A stretch of DNA of 17,481 bases. It comes from DATBWZ01 sp036514535 (GTDB lineage Bacteria > JAMCPX01 > DATBWZ01). Under the pieces are notes generated by a model. It did not search any database and was not told the DNA's origin. It was given only the letters and a program-made list of their open reading frames with translations. Positions 8,004-15,139 of this stretch are shown here, one piece after another; the stretch's first letter is position 1; every line of letters starts with the position of its first letter. The stretch is from assembly GCA_036514535.1 (NCBI GenBank), contig DATBWZ010000127.1, forward strand, positions 1 to 17,481, read 5' to 3'. Both the position numbers and the translations under genes were made by a program.

Positions 8004-8336
8004 GTGAAAATTAATTCAAAATTCAGAGGACATAGCCCAATATCCCACATTGATAAAAGCACCGCAGAAAAAAAGGTGAAATTTCCCGAAACAAAACCTC
8101 CCAAAAACTCCCAGCCAGCGGTTGTAGATGAAATACGCAGGGAGATCAGAAATGGAGAGATTAAGACTTTTCACGATGTAGCAAAAAATTTGTCATCCTT
8201 CTTTATAAAGGAAGGCATAGGAAAAAGTTTAGGAGAAAGAGATCTTAAAAAAATAGTAGAAGTAGTGACAAAAACAATAGAAGAAGATCCACTTCTATCA
8301 CAATTTATCAGGAAAACCTTTCCTGAAATAAAATAA
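8004..8336 (+). CDS. Hypothetical small helical protein, faint resemblance to FlgM
   Basis: This is a 110-residue hydrophilic protein. Residues 1 to about 40 are polar and Pro/Lys-rich, probably disordered, and begin Met-Lys-Ile-Asn. Residues 41 to about 105 are predicted helical. The segment Val-Asp-Glu-Ile-x3-Ile-x-Asn-Gly-Glu-Ile-Lys-Thr...Val-Ala-Lys-Asn-Leu (41-63) resembles the C-terminal part of FlgM, the anti-sigma-28 factor. FlgM usually ends near there, while this protein continues for about 45 residues, so the resemblance may be chance. The start is GTG with no clear Shine-Dalgarno sequence, and an in-frame TAA at 7995 rules out a longer form. The gene lies 24 bases after the TPR gene and converges on the kinase gene. 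It is probably part of the same three-gene unit. The function is unknown. Confidence 0.65.
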   Translation: MKINSKFRGHSPISHIDKSTAEKKVKFPETKPPKNSQPAVVDEIRREIRNGEIKTFHDVAKNLSSFFIKEGIGKSLGERDLKKIVEVVTKTIEEDPLLSQFIRKTFPEIK

Positions 8337-8374
8337 TCAAGAACTAACTAATGGCGCTGCAGGCATGTCTTTGT

Positions 8375-9754
8375 TCAATCCGCAAGATTTTTAAAAATGT
8401 AAGCGTTCTTCCCTGGCTTGACGGTAATTATCTCCTCGTGTTTTAATTCCGCAAGAGGATTTTCAAAAAACAAAGAATGTCCCCCTTCTTCAACCTTAAT
8501 ATTAAGCAAGGGCGTTTCTCCTATTTTTTTACCATCAATGTATACATATGCCCATGGAGAAGAATTTATATTAAGGCTGCCGCTGCCTGTTATTTTTTCT
8601 TCTGGCATTTTTTCATTATTCTTATTTATTTTTTGAGGAATTGCAGATGTAATCTCACTGTCCATGGAAGTCGGTTTATCCTTAATGAAAAATTTATATA
8701 TAAACCATCCTGATGCCATTGACGCCATTAACATAAATACCATTCCCAATCTAACAAAGAATTTTAAACTTGGACTATGATTAATCATAACCGTATGTGG
8801 TTCAGTGCTTTTTTCAACTGTCTTCTTTGTTACAGATTCCGATTCGTCATCAAACATTTTTTTTAATTCTGTCTGCGGATCACCACCGTCTTTTTTAATC
8901 AAAAATTCTGTTAGCGTCTTTCTCAATTCTTCTGCTGAAGCATACCTGCTTGCAGGGTTTTTTTTCAAACCCTGCAGGATAATTTTTTCAATTTCCGCAG
9001 GAATAGATGACTTTAATAAAGAAGCCGAACCAATTATACACTTGATCACGTTTTCCATTATCTCATATTCCGTATTGCCTGCGAACGCTGGCCGGCCGGT
9101 TACCATCTCGTAAAAAACCCCGCAGAGGGAAAAGATGTCGCTCCTGTGATCCAGATCTGTACCCCCAACCTGCTCCGGAGACATATACGGATATTTTCCC
9201 TTTATAAAACCAGCATGAGTTTTGGACAACCGCAACCTCGCTTTTGCTACACCAAAGTCGGCTAATTTAACAATACCATCCCTGGAGACAAGAATGTTAT
9301 GCGGACTGATATCCCTGTGCACTATTTCAAGAGACTTGCCATCCTCGCCGCTCTTCGTATGAGCGTAGTGCAGAGCATTTGCGACCTCCCTGATAATGTA
9401 TGCTGAAACAAAATGATTATATCCCAGCCCTTTTTCCCAGACCAGCCGATTCAGTCCCCCCAAGTCAATCCCGTCTACAAATTCCATACTGATATAATAG
9501 TTGTTATCTATTTTCCCTAAATCAAAAATCTGTACAATGTTGGGATGGTTGAGATAAGAAGCTATTTTACCTTCATCAATAAACATCTTTAAAAATTCTT
9601 CATCAATAATCAGATGCTTATGAATGATCTTAATTGCAACAATTTTTTCAAACCCGCCGAAACCAAATGCCTTCGCCTTATAGACATTCGCCATTCCACC
9701 GCTTGAGATTAATTCTGTAAGCAGGTATTTCCCAAAAGGAGAAGGCAATTGCAT
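8375..9754 (-). CDS. Transmembrane Ser/Thr protein kinase with C-terminal PEGA domain
   Basis: This is a 459-residue Hanks-type kinase. The catalytic domain spans about 8-285. It has the glycine loop Ser-Ser-Gly-Gly-Met-Ala-Asn-Val-Tyr (17-25), the ATP-binding Lys42 in Val-Ala-Ile-Lys, His146-Arg-Asp148-Ile-Ser-Pro-His-Asn in the catalytic loop, Asp166-Phe-Gly and Ser-Pro-Glu-Gln (192-195). All key residues are present and it is an RD kinase, so it should be active. A polar linker leads to one membrane helix at about 332-356. Residues about 392-455 form an outer PEGA domain (Gly-Ser-Leu-x-Ile-x-Ser-x-Pro...Val-Tyr-Ile-Asp-Gly-Lys, then Thr-Pro), a beta-sandwich common on surface proteins and kinases of myxobacteria and related groups. 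The kinase faces the cytoplasm with the PEGA domain outside. It is transcribed alone and its ATG has no Shine-Dalgarno sequence. Confidence 0.95.
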   Translation of the reverse strand: MQLPSPFGKYLLTELISSGGMANVYKAKAFGFGGFEKIVAIKIIHKHLIIDEEFLKMFIDEGKIASYLNHPNIVQIFDLGKIDNNYYISMEFVDGIDLGGLNRLVWEKGLGYNHFVSAYIIREVANALHYAHTKSGEDGKSLEIVHRDISPHNILVSRDGIVKLADFGVAKARLRLSKTHAGFIKGKYPYMSPEQVGGTDLDHRSDIFSLCGVFYEMVTGRPAFAGNTEYEIMENVIKCIIGSASLLKSSIPAEIEKIILQGLKKNPASRYASAEELRKTLTEFLIKKDGGDPQTELKKMFDDESESVTKKTVEKSTEPHTVMINHSPSLKFFVRLGMVFMLMASMASGWFIYKFFIKDKPTSMDSEITSAIPQKINKNNEKMPEEKITGSGSLNINSSPWAYVYIDGKKIGETPLLNIKVEEGGHSLFFENPLAELKHEEIITVKPGKNAYIFKNLAD

Positions 9755-9762
9755 TCTGTTTG

Positions 9763-9789
9763 ATTATAATGATTCATCTTTTTTGTCAA
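9763..9789 (-). promoter_or_regulatory. Candidate promoter of the kinase gene, giving an almost leaderless transcript
   Basis: Read on the - strand, a perfect TTGACA (9789-9784) and a perfect TATAAT (9768-9763) are 15 bases apart, slightly shorter than the preferred 17. Transcription would start around 9756, only about two bases before the ATG at 9754. This agrees with the absence of a Shine-Dalgarno sequence before that ATG. Confidence 0.6.
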
Positions 9790-9826
9790 GATAATTTGTA
9801 AATTCCTTTACAGTTATATAAAAACA

Positions 9827-9856
9827 AAAAACCCCTTCTTTTTGGAAGGGGTTTTT
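9827..9856 (-). terminator. Intrinsic terminator of the Pro-rich lipoprotein gene, possibly bidirectional
   Basis: CCCCTTC at 9832-9838 pairs with GAAGGGG at 9845-9851 around a six-base loop. The stem is flanked by an A run on the left and a T run on the right, which extend it to 12 pairs. On the - strand the hairpin is followed by a T-rich stretch, as expected for a terminator 20 bases after the lipoprotein stop. It also insulates the kinase promoter from upstream transcription. Confidence 0.88.
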
Positions 9857-9876
9857 GCCAAATAACAGAGAACAAA

Positions 9877-10068
9877 TTACTTGCCCTGTTCTGCTGGCGC
9901 TGATGGTACCGGTTGTCCTTCAGGCGCAGGCTGTTCTGCCGGTGCCGGCTGCTCCATTGGCGCCACAGGCGGAGGTGGTGGCAGAGGTTCCTCCTTCTTC
10001 TTGCAAGCAGAGAGCATAAGTAGCGCAGCAATACCAATAGCTGAAAACAGTGTTACTATTTTCTTCAT
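9877..10068 (-). CDS. Small proline-rich lipoprotein
   Basis: This 63-residue precursor has a Lys-Lys N-terminus, a hydrophobic core, and a lipobox Leu-Ser-Ala-Cys with the lipidated Cys22. The mature part of about 42 residues starts with a Lys/Glu cluster. It is then dominated by a run of six prolines (29-34) and short Pro-Ala-Pro-Ala-Glu-Gln repeats (about 40-61). It should be anchored to a membrane and extended, perhaps as a spacer or cell-wall contact. The function is unknown. A strong AAGGAGG lies nine bases before the ATG. It is 66 bases downstream of the SDR gene on the same strand and ends in a clear terminator. The opposite strand has an open frame here only because of the base composition. 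Confidence 0.82.
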   Translation of the reverse strand: MKKIVTLFSAIGIAALLMLSACKKKEEPLPPPPPVAPMEQPAPAEQPAPEGQPVPSAPAEQGK

Positions 10069-10134
10069 CTTTAATCGCCTCCTTCTTTTATAATTTTAAA
10101 CTTAATCATTGTATACAGATTCAATCCGTATATA

Positions 10135-10974
10135 TTACCATTTCATGATATCTTCAATTTTATTGTGGATCTCCTGCGGTGTCCATATATTTGCCTTTTC
10201 CGCCCCATCGTTAATCTTCATTTCATACATGAAGAGCTTGTTTCCCTGAACACCAAAAATCTTGCCGGTTATCTCCTGTGCCAAATCTGTAGCAAGATAA
10301 ACAACGATAGGCGAGATACATTCTGGCCCAAGGTCATCTCCCATTCCCTGGAACATTGGAAGATCTTCGGTCATCCTGGTCTTTGCCACAGGAGCAACGG
10401 CATTGCAGGTAATACCGTATTTCTGTCCCTCAAGGGCTATCACCCGCGTGAATCCGTATATGCCGGCCTTTGCTGAGGCATAATTTGACTGACCAAAATT
10501 GCCGATAAGACCTGACAGGGACGATGTATTGATTATTCTGCCCTTAATCCCGTTCTCCTTCATGAACATAATCGCTGGTTGCGTGCAGCAAAAGGTACCC
10601 TTAAGATGAATCTGGATCACCAAGTCCCATTCCTGTTCGGTCAGTTTGTAAATGGTCTTATCTCTTAATATTCCGGCATTATTGACAAGGATATCTATCT
10701 TCCCAAAGGACTTTATAGCTGTCTCTACAATATTCTTACCGCCCGCAACAGTTGCAACAGAATCATAATTCGCAACAGCCGTACCGCCCGCAGCCTTTAT
10801 CTCTTTTACCACATCATCAGCAACTTTTGTCGGAGTTCCTTCCCCATGGCGGTTAGTGCCAAGGTCATTAACAACCACCTTTGCCCCTTCCTTTGCAAAT
10901 GCCAGCGCATGAGATTTACCTATACCCTGCCCTGCCCCAGTAATTACTGCTACCTTACCCGTAAGCAACCCCAT
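10135..10974 (-). CDS. Short-chain dehydrogenase/reductase, hydroxyacyl-CoA dehydrogenase-like
   Basis: This 279-residue SDR has the NAD(P)-binding Thr-Gly-Ala-Gly-Gln-Gly-Ile-Gly (12-19), Asn-Asn-Ala-Gly (98-101) and catalytic Ser152, Tyr165 and Lys169 (Tyr-Ala-Ser-Ala-Lys). The insert after the second strand (Asn-Asp-Leu-Gly-Thr-Asn-Arg-x-Gly-Glu-Gly) and Ile-His-Leu-Lys-Gly-Thr-Phe (122-128) are typical of the SDR group near the dehydrogenase part of peroxisomal multifunctional enzyme 2. This favours a 3-hydroxyacyl-CoA dehydrogenase role over fatty-acid-synthesis FabG. The C-terminal 40 residues go beyond the FabG core of about 245 residues. A strong GGAGG precedes the ATG and a good promoter lies upstream. 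The physiological substrate cannot be read from the sequence. Confidence 0.93.
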   Translation of the reverse strand: MGLLTGKVAVITGAGQGIGKSHALAFAKEGAKVVVNDLGTNRHGEGTPTKVADDVVKEIKAAGGTAVANYDSVATVAGGKNIVETAIKSFGKIDILVNNAGILRDKTIYKLTEQEWDLVIQIHLKGTFCCTQPAIMFMKENGIKGRIINTSSLSGLIGNFGQSNYASAKAGIYGFTRVIALEGQKYGITCNAVAPVAKTRMTEDLPMFQGMGDDLGPECISPIVVYLATDLAQEITGKIFGVQGNKLFMYEMKINDGAEKANIWTPQEIHNKIEDIMKW

Positions 10975-11004
10975 AATTATCCTCCTTTATTAAGATAATA
11001 TTGA

Positions 11005-11032
11005 TTTATACCCCAGATAGAAAACATGTCAA
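11005..11032 (-). promoter_or_regulatory. Promoter of the SDR gene
   Basis: On the - strand a perfect TTGACA (11032-11027) is followed after 16 bases by TATAAA (11010-11005). Transcription would begin near 10998, giving a leader of about 25 bases with GGAGG before the ATG at 10974. Confidence 0.7.
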
Positions 11033-11058
11033 ATGATTTCTGAAATTAATATTTGTTG

Positions 11059-11094
11059 TTTCAGCATCTCAATATATTGTGTCCCATGCTGAAA
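11059..11094. repeat. Nine-base inverted repeat upstream of the SDR promoter
   Basis: TTTCAGCAT (11059-11067) and ATGCTGAAA (11086-11094) are perfect inverted copies separated by 18 AT-rich bases. They lie between the pseudo-receiver gene and the SDR promoter, ending about 27 bases before the -35. It could be an operator or part of a transcript end; nothing decides between them. Confidence 0.45.
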
Positions 11095-11124
11095 AAAGGA
11101 ATAGGACAGATCGCTCAATCTGTC
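11092..11124 (-). terminator. Weak hairpin terminator spanning the stop codon of the pseudo-receiver gene
   Basis: GACAGAT (11105-11111) pairs with ATCTGTC (11118-11124), and the TGA stop codon (11115-11117) lies in the six-base loop. On the - strand the hairpin is followed by a seven-base spacer and then six T residues (11097-11092). The spacer is longer than in a good intrinsic terminator. Confidence 0.4.
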
Positions 11125-11747
11125 TCTTTGAGATAATTTATAATATCTTCTTTGATCTTACTATATTTTTCCTTAAAAGAATTAACCTTGGATAGTAATA
11201 TCCTGTTTTCTTCCTGCAACTTTTTAATTTTCACTTCTGTGGTAATTGAAAGTTCATTGAGTTTTTCTATCATATCCTCCTGATCACTGACTTTCTTCTC
11301 AAGTTCAACTTTCTCCTGCATGACTGCAAGCACCTGTTCCTGCATTTGAGAAAACTCCTCCTCTGTCACATGAAACCCGAGAAAATTATTTATTTTCTGG
11401 AGAAGGAAATCATCTGTAAATGGTTTTCTTATATAGTCTTCCGCTCTAACCTTGAGTTTTTTATGTTTTTCAAAACCACCCTCAGCTGTATTGTCTGACG
11501 TTATTATTAGAGGAATAGATTTTAACTCTTCATTCTCTTTAATTTTTTTGCAGACCACATATCCGCTCATATCATCCAGTTCAACAGAAAGTAGGACAAG
11601 GTCGGGTTTAATCCTTTTGGCAAGTTTCAGCCCTTCTTCTCCGGTTTGAACACTCAAAACATCGTACCCGGATTCATCTAAAATTTTCAATACGCCGGAC
11701 GAAAAGGCATCATCGCCATCAATAATCAATATCTGTTTGCGTTTCAT
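11115..11747 (-). CDS. FrzS-like pseudo-receiver with C-terminal coiled coil
   Basis: This is a 210-residue protein. Residues 1 to about 125 have the response-regulator fold: acidic cluster Asp10/Asp12/Asp13, Thr83, Lys108-Pro109. The phospho-acceptor position is Ser54 in Leu-Leu-Ser-Val-Glu-Leu, where the usual form is Leu-Leu-Asp-Val, so it should not be phosphorylated there. The block His-Lys-Lys-Leu-Lys-x-(Arg)-Ala-Glu-Asp-Tyr-x-x-Lys-Pro (95-109), then Phe-Leu-Gly-Phe, is very like the atypical receiver of FrzS, a polar protein of myxobacterial gliding. Residues about 130-208 are a heptad-rich coiled coil, again as in FrzS but much shorter. It is probably a cytoplasmic scaffold or localisation protein. 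It lies 40 bases after metH on the same strand, with no good Shine-Dalgarno sequence before its ATG, and may be co-transcribed with metH. Confidence 0.82.
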   Translation of the reverse strand: MKRKQILIIDGDDAFSSGVLKILDESGYDVLSVQTGEEGLKLAKRIKPDLVLLSVELDDMSGYVVCKKIKENEELKSIPLIITSDNTAEGGFEKHKKLKVRAEDYIRKPFTDDFLLQKINNFLGFHVTEEEFSQMQEQVLAVMQEKVELEKKVSDQEDMIEKLNELSITTEVKIKKLQEENRILLSKVNSFKEKYSKIKEDIINYLKETD

Positions 11748-11787
11748 TCCAATCAGGGTATTTTAACATATATTTTACCTTTTTCTA

Positions 11788-14184
11788 TCATTTAAAAAGC
11801 ACCTTGAACTTATTAACTGCCTCAACAGCATCCTTCGCATACATGTCGGCCCCTATATCATCCGCAAATTCTTCTGTTACCGCGGCGCCGCCAACAGCAA
11901 CAACGCATTTAAGGCTCTGCTTTTTGATCATGCCGACAACTTCCTTCATCTTTATCATAGTTGTGGTCATTAACGCGCTGAGTGCTATGACATCAACGCT
12001 TTCTTCCTTGGCTATTTTCAATATCCTGTCTGACGGGACATTCTTTCCAAGATCAATCACCTCAAACCCAAAATTTTCAAGCATGGCAATAACAATATTC
12101 TTCCCAATATCGTGAACATCCCCTTCTACGGTAGCAAAGAGGACCTTTGCAATACTTTGTGTTTTGTTTGCTTCCAACTCTTTTTTCAGCCTTTCAAACC
12201 CTTTTTTTACTACCTCTGCCGAAAGCATTACTTGCGGGAGAAAAATCCTCCCACTGCCAAACTGCCTGCCGATTTCTTCAAGACCGGGAATCATACCACT
12301 CTGGCTTATATCCACCGGCTTATGCCCTTCCTTCAATGCCTTTTCTACCAGAAAAACGATTTCATCCTCATTGCCCTTAATGACTGCATTTTTTATTCTA
12401 TCAAGAGTGTTTTTGCTCTCCGTTTCAGCCTTCTGCTGATTATTAGAAATTTCTGCGCCAAACCGTGAAATATAATTCTGCCCACCCCTGTCCTTTCCGG
12501 ACAGAAGTGCGGAGGAATAAAATAGCCCCATTACAAATTCATCCAGTGGATTGATTATTGCAACATCAAGCCCGGCGCCTATAGCCATTGAAAGAAAAGC
12601 CGAATTAATAAAAGATCTTTTCGGCATTCCGAACGACACATTGCTTACTCCCAGGATTGTGTTGATACCCATTTTTTTCAGTGCCCGGATAGCTTCTATC
12701 GTATCCATGGGATTAACATCCCTTGCTCCTGCTGTAAGGGAAAGCGGATCAATCAGGATATTCTCTCCGTTCACGCCATATTTTTCCGCTTCTTTCAGAA
12801 TCAACTCTGCAATAGAGAGCCTCTTTTTTACGTTTGCGGGAATGCCCCGTTCATCCAGAGTAAGGCCTATTACTGCTGTCCCGTATTTTTTTACAAGAGG
12901 AAAAATTTCTTCCATCTTCTGCTTTTCACCTGTAACTGAATTAATTATCGGCTTACCATCAACAGCCTTTAGTCCCGATTCAACAACATCACGGTTGGGA
13001 GAGTCAATCATCACAGGACAGGAGGAAACTGCATTCACGGCAAGGATTGCCTTCTCCATCATCTCCTTTTCATCTACCAGTGAGGCGCTTATATTAACAT
13101 CAAGAACATGAGCGCCTTTCTCTTCTTGCTTCTGAGCCTGTTCGCGCACATACAATGTGTGTCCGGATCGCAATTCATTAATAAACTTCTCCTTCCCTGT
13201 AGGATTAATCCTTTCACCAACAATAACCGGACTGGATTCCCTGTCTATAAAAATTGCTTTACTCCTGCCCGCGATCCACACACCTCCGGGTTTTCCCCTG
13301 TTATCAAGCTGGAGGGGTAACTTCTTCACCGCTTCACTGATTAACTTTATATGGTCAGGGGTTGTGCCGCAGCATCCACCTATAATTCTTATACCCATGG
13401 CAACCGAATCAACCAGAAAACTGATCATATCTTCAGGTGTAGCTGGATAGCAGGTCTTCCCATCAAGAAGCTCCGGCATCCCTGCATTTGCTTGTGAGAT
13501 CAGAGGTTTTACTGTTACTTTTGACATTCTCTTTATCACTTCAAAAATTTTGTCCGGGCCAACACCACAATTAGCGCCCACCACATCAGCGCCTAATCCG
13601 TCAGCAACAACAGCGGCCACCTCCGGAGGAGTCCCAAGCGATGTCCGCAGATCCTCGTTAAAGGTCATCATGCTGAGAACCGGAATGTCCGAGATTTCCC
13701 GTATCCCGATTATTGCTGCCTTTAATTCCCGTATATCCATCATCGTTTCAACTGCTATAATGTCGGCACCCGCATCAACAAACGCCTTTGCCTGTTCCAT
13801 GAATATTTTTTTTGCTTCTTCAAAACTAAGATCGCCAAGCGGTTCAAGCAATTTCCCGGTAGGACCCATGGAAGCGGCAACAAAAGCCCTGCCCTCCGCA
13901 GCCTTTTTTGCATTCTTTACTCCGGCGCTATTGATATCATAAACCATGCTCTCTAATCCGAAGTCTTTTAATTTTATCCTGTTCCCGCCAAAGGTATTGG
14001 TATCAATAATATCTGCGCCTGCTTTCACATAAAGGCGGTGTATTCTTTGAATAAGATCCGGCCTTCTCAGATTGAACTCCTCCGGGCTTTCGCCAGGGCT
14101 TAATCCCATAGACTGAAGCATGGTTCCCATTGCCCCATCCATTACAAATACCTTTTTTCTGATTGCCTTTCTGAAATTATCCAT
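11788..14184 (-). CDS. metH: Cobalamin-dependent methionine synthase without the reactivation domain
   Basis: This 798-residue enzyme transfers the methyl group of methyltetrahydrofolate to homocysteine through B12. Domains in order: homocysteine-binding barrel (about 1-290) with zinc ligands Cys206, Cys271 and Cys272; pterin-binding barrel (about 315-565) with Gly-Glu-Arg-Ile-Asn-Pro-Thr-Gly (323-330) and Asp-Val-Asn; four-helix cap (about 590-670); and a B12-binding Rossmann domain with Asp689-Val-His691-Asp-Ile-Gly, where His691 is the lower cobalt ligand. The AdoMet-dependent reactivation domain of E. coli-type MetH (about 1,200 residues) is absent. Such short forms are common in anaerobes and several other phyla, where reactivation must be done by a separate protein or is rarely needed. 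It starts 11 bases after the murI stop, so the two form an operon. Confidence 0.96.
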   Translation of the reverse strand: MDNFRKAIRKKVFVMDGAMGTMLQSMGLSPGESPEEFNLRRPDLIQRIHRLYVKAGADIIDTNTFGGNRIKLKDFGLESMVYDINSAGVKNAKKAAEGRAFVAASMGPTGKLLEPLGDLSFEEAKKIFMEQAKAFVDAGADIIAVETMMDIRELKAAIIGIREISDIPVLSMMTFNEDLRTSLGTPPEVAAVVADGLGADVVGANCGVGPDKIFEVIKRMSKVTVKPLISQANAGMPELLDGKTCYPATPEDMISFLVDSVAMGIRIIGGCCGTTPDHIKLISEAVKKLPLQLDNRGKPGGVWIAGRSKAIFIDRESSPVIVGERINPTGKEKFINELRSGHTLYVREQAQKQEEKGAHVLDVNISASLVDEKEMMEKAILAVNAVSSCPVMIDSPNRDVVESGLKAVDGKPIINSVTGEKQKMEEIFPLVKKYGTAVIGLTLDERGIPANVKKRLSIAELILKEAEKYGVNGENILIDPLSLTAGARDVNPMDTIEAIRALKKMGINTILGVSNVSFGMPKRSFINSAFLSMAIGAGLDVAIINPLDEFVMGLFYSSALLSGKDRGGQNYISRFGAEISNNQQKAETESKNTLDRIKNAVIKGNEDEIVFLVEKALKEGHKPVDISQSGMIPGLEEIGRQFGSGRIFLPQVMLSAEVVKKGFERLKKELEANKTQSIAKVLFATVEGDVHDIGKNIVIAMLENFGFEVIDLGKNVPSDRILKIAKEESVDVIALSALMTTTMIKMKEVVGMIKKQSLKCVVAVGGAAVTEEFADDIGADMYAKDAVEAVNKFKVLFK

Positions 14185-14195
14185 TCAAAACTATC

Positions 14196-15002
14196 TTACA
14201 GAATATCAATTGTTTTTACACCATTAATCTTTGAACCGAAAAATGTTTTTCCAAGCGTCTTAAAATTGTTTGTTGAATCAGTAACATAATAATCAATCCT
14301 GCCCTTTTTGCCTTTGTTCAAGATACCCTCTCCTGCAAGGATACCTTCAACAATTCCGGCAGCCTCCTCGCCTGAATCCACCAGTTTAACGCCAGCACCA
14401 ATTACATTCTGTATTACCTTTGTCAACAACGGGTAGTGTGTACATCCTAAGATCAAAACATCAAGATCCTTCTTTTTCAATTCGTTTAAATATTTTTCCG
14501 CAATAAGATATGTAACCCTGCCGTCTATAAACCCCTCCTCAACAAGCGGAACAAAGAGCGGGCAAGCCTTTGAAATTACGGTTGTCCTCTTCCGGAGACG
14601 TTTAATTGCCTTTAAATAAGCCATGCTCCGGATGGTGGCTGCTGTCCCGATTACACCTATTCTTCCAGTTTTTGATAAAGAAACAGCCTTTGCTGCAGCT
14701 GGTTCCACAACACCCACAACTGAAACAGGCAGCGTCGCCCTGAGATAATCAAGAGCTATTGAAGAGGATGTATTGCAAGCAACCACAAGAATTTTAATTC
14801 CTTTTTCCATGAGAAATCTGGTATTCTCTCTTGAATACCTGAGTATAGTATCCGGGGATCGGTTGCCGTATGGAACCCGTGCTGTATCCCCCAGGTAAAC
14901 GATATTCTCATCCGGAAGCAGCCTGCGGATGGCACGTAAGACAGTAATCCCGCCAATACCGGAATCAAATATACCTATAGACCATTTGGTGATATCTTTC
15001 AT
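14196..15002 (-). CDS. murI: Glutamate racemase
   Basis: This enzyme of 268 residues converts L-glutamate to D-glutamate for peptidoglycan. The N-terminal Ile-Gly-Ile-Phe-Asp-Ser-Gly-Ile-Gly-Gly (9-18) and the two catalytic cysteines, Cys76 (Ala-Cys-Asn-Thr-Ser) and Cys187 (Gly-Cys-Thr-His-Tyr-Pro-Leu), are all present. I chose the ATG at 15002. The open frame can be extended to a TTG at 15041, but the extra 13 residues are a poor hydrophobic leader encoded by the T-rich tail of a terminator. A GAGG lies 11 bases upstream of the ATG. No promoter is obvious between the terminator at 15041-15069 and the gene. Expression may therefore depend on readthrough from the very strong promoter at 15159-15187. 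metH follows after 11 bases. Confidence 0.95.
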   Translation of the reverse strand: MKDITKWSIGIFDSGIGGITVLRAIRRLLPDENIVYLGDTARVPYGNRSPDTILRYSRENTRFLMEKGIKILVVACNTSSSIALDYLRATLPVSVVGVVEPAAAKAVSLSKTGRIGVIGTAATIRSMAYLKAIKRLRKRTTVISKACPLFVPLVEEGFIDGRVTYLIAEKYLNELKKKDLDVLILGCTHYPLLTKVIQNVIGAGVKLVDSGEEAAGIVEGILAGEGILNKGKKGRIDYYVTDSTNNFKTLGKTFFGSKINGVKTIDIL

Positions 15003-15030
15003 TCCAACAGATGCCTCTTTAATATAAATT

Positions 15031-15069
15031 ATTAAAAACAAAAATTCCCATAGTATTTTCTATGGGAAT
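15031..15069 (-). terminator. Intrinsic terminator of the lysine-rich peptide gene, upstream of murI
   Basis: CTATGGGAAT (15060-15069) and ATTCCCATAG (15044-15053) form a perfect 10-pair stem with a six-base loop. On the - strand the stem is followed by TTTTTGTTTTT, a classic U tract. It lies about 22 bases after the stop of the 13-residue gene and 40 bases before murI. It could be a plain terminator or an attenuator. Confidence 0.88.
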
Positions 15070-15091
15070 AAAAATTTAAAATATAGCTTGT

Positions 15092-15133
15092 TTATTTCTT
15101 TTTCTTTGGTTTGCTTTTGGACTTCTTCTTCAT
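15092..15133 (-). CDS. 13-residue lysine-rich peptide (Met-Lys3-Ser-Lys-Ser-Lys-Pro-Lys4)
   Basis: Fourteen codons from ATG (15133) to TAA (15092) encode MKKKSKSKPKKKK, nine lysines in 13 residues. Everything around it looks like a real gene. A perfect AGGAGGG lies six bases before the ATG, a perfect consensus promoter lies about 25 bases further up, and a strong hairpin terminator follows. The predicted transcript is only about 115-120 bases. The peptide would be extremely basic and could bind RNA, ribosomes or acidic proteins. Alternatively, the open frame is a leader peptide whose translation controls the following terminator and hence murI-metH, or the RNA itself is the product. I recognise no named family. 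Confidence 0.65.
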   Translation of the reverse strand: MKKKSKSKPKKKK

Positions 15134-15139
15134 ATTTTA

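Noticed and set aside
9881..10093. + strand open frame rich in Gly, Cys and Ala opposite the Pro-rich lipoprotein
   Set aside because: It is the mirror of the proline and alanine codons of the real gene. It has no good start context, and the - strand gene has a signal peptide, Shine-Dalgarno sequence and terminator.
12551..13111. 186-residue + strand open frame inside metH
   Set aside because: It is antisense to the conserved pterin-binding domain of MetH, with no ribosome binding site or recognisable motif.
15003..15041. Extended N-terminus of glutamate racemase from a TTG at 15041
   Set aside because: The added 13 residues come from the U tract of a terminator and the stretch after it, and do not match the racemase family start; ATG at 15002 fits better.
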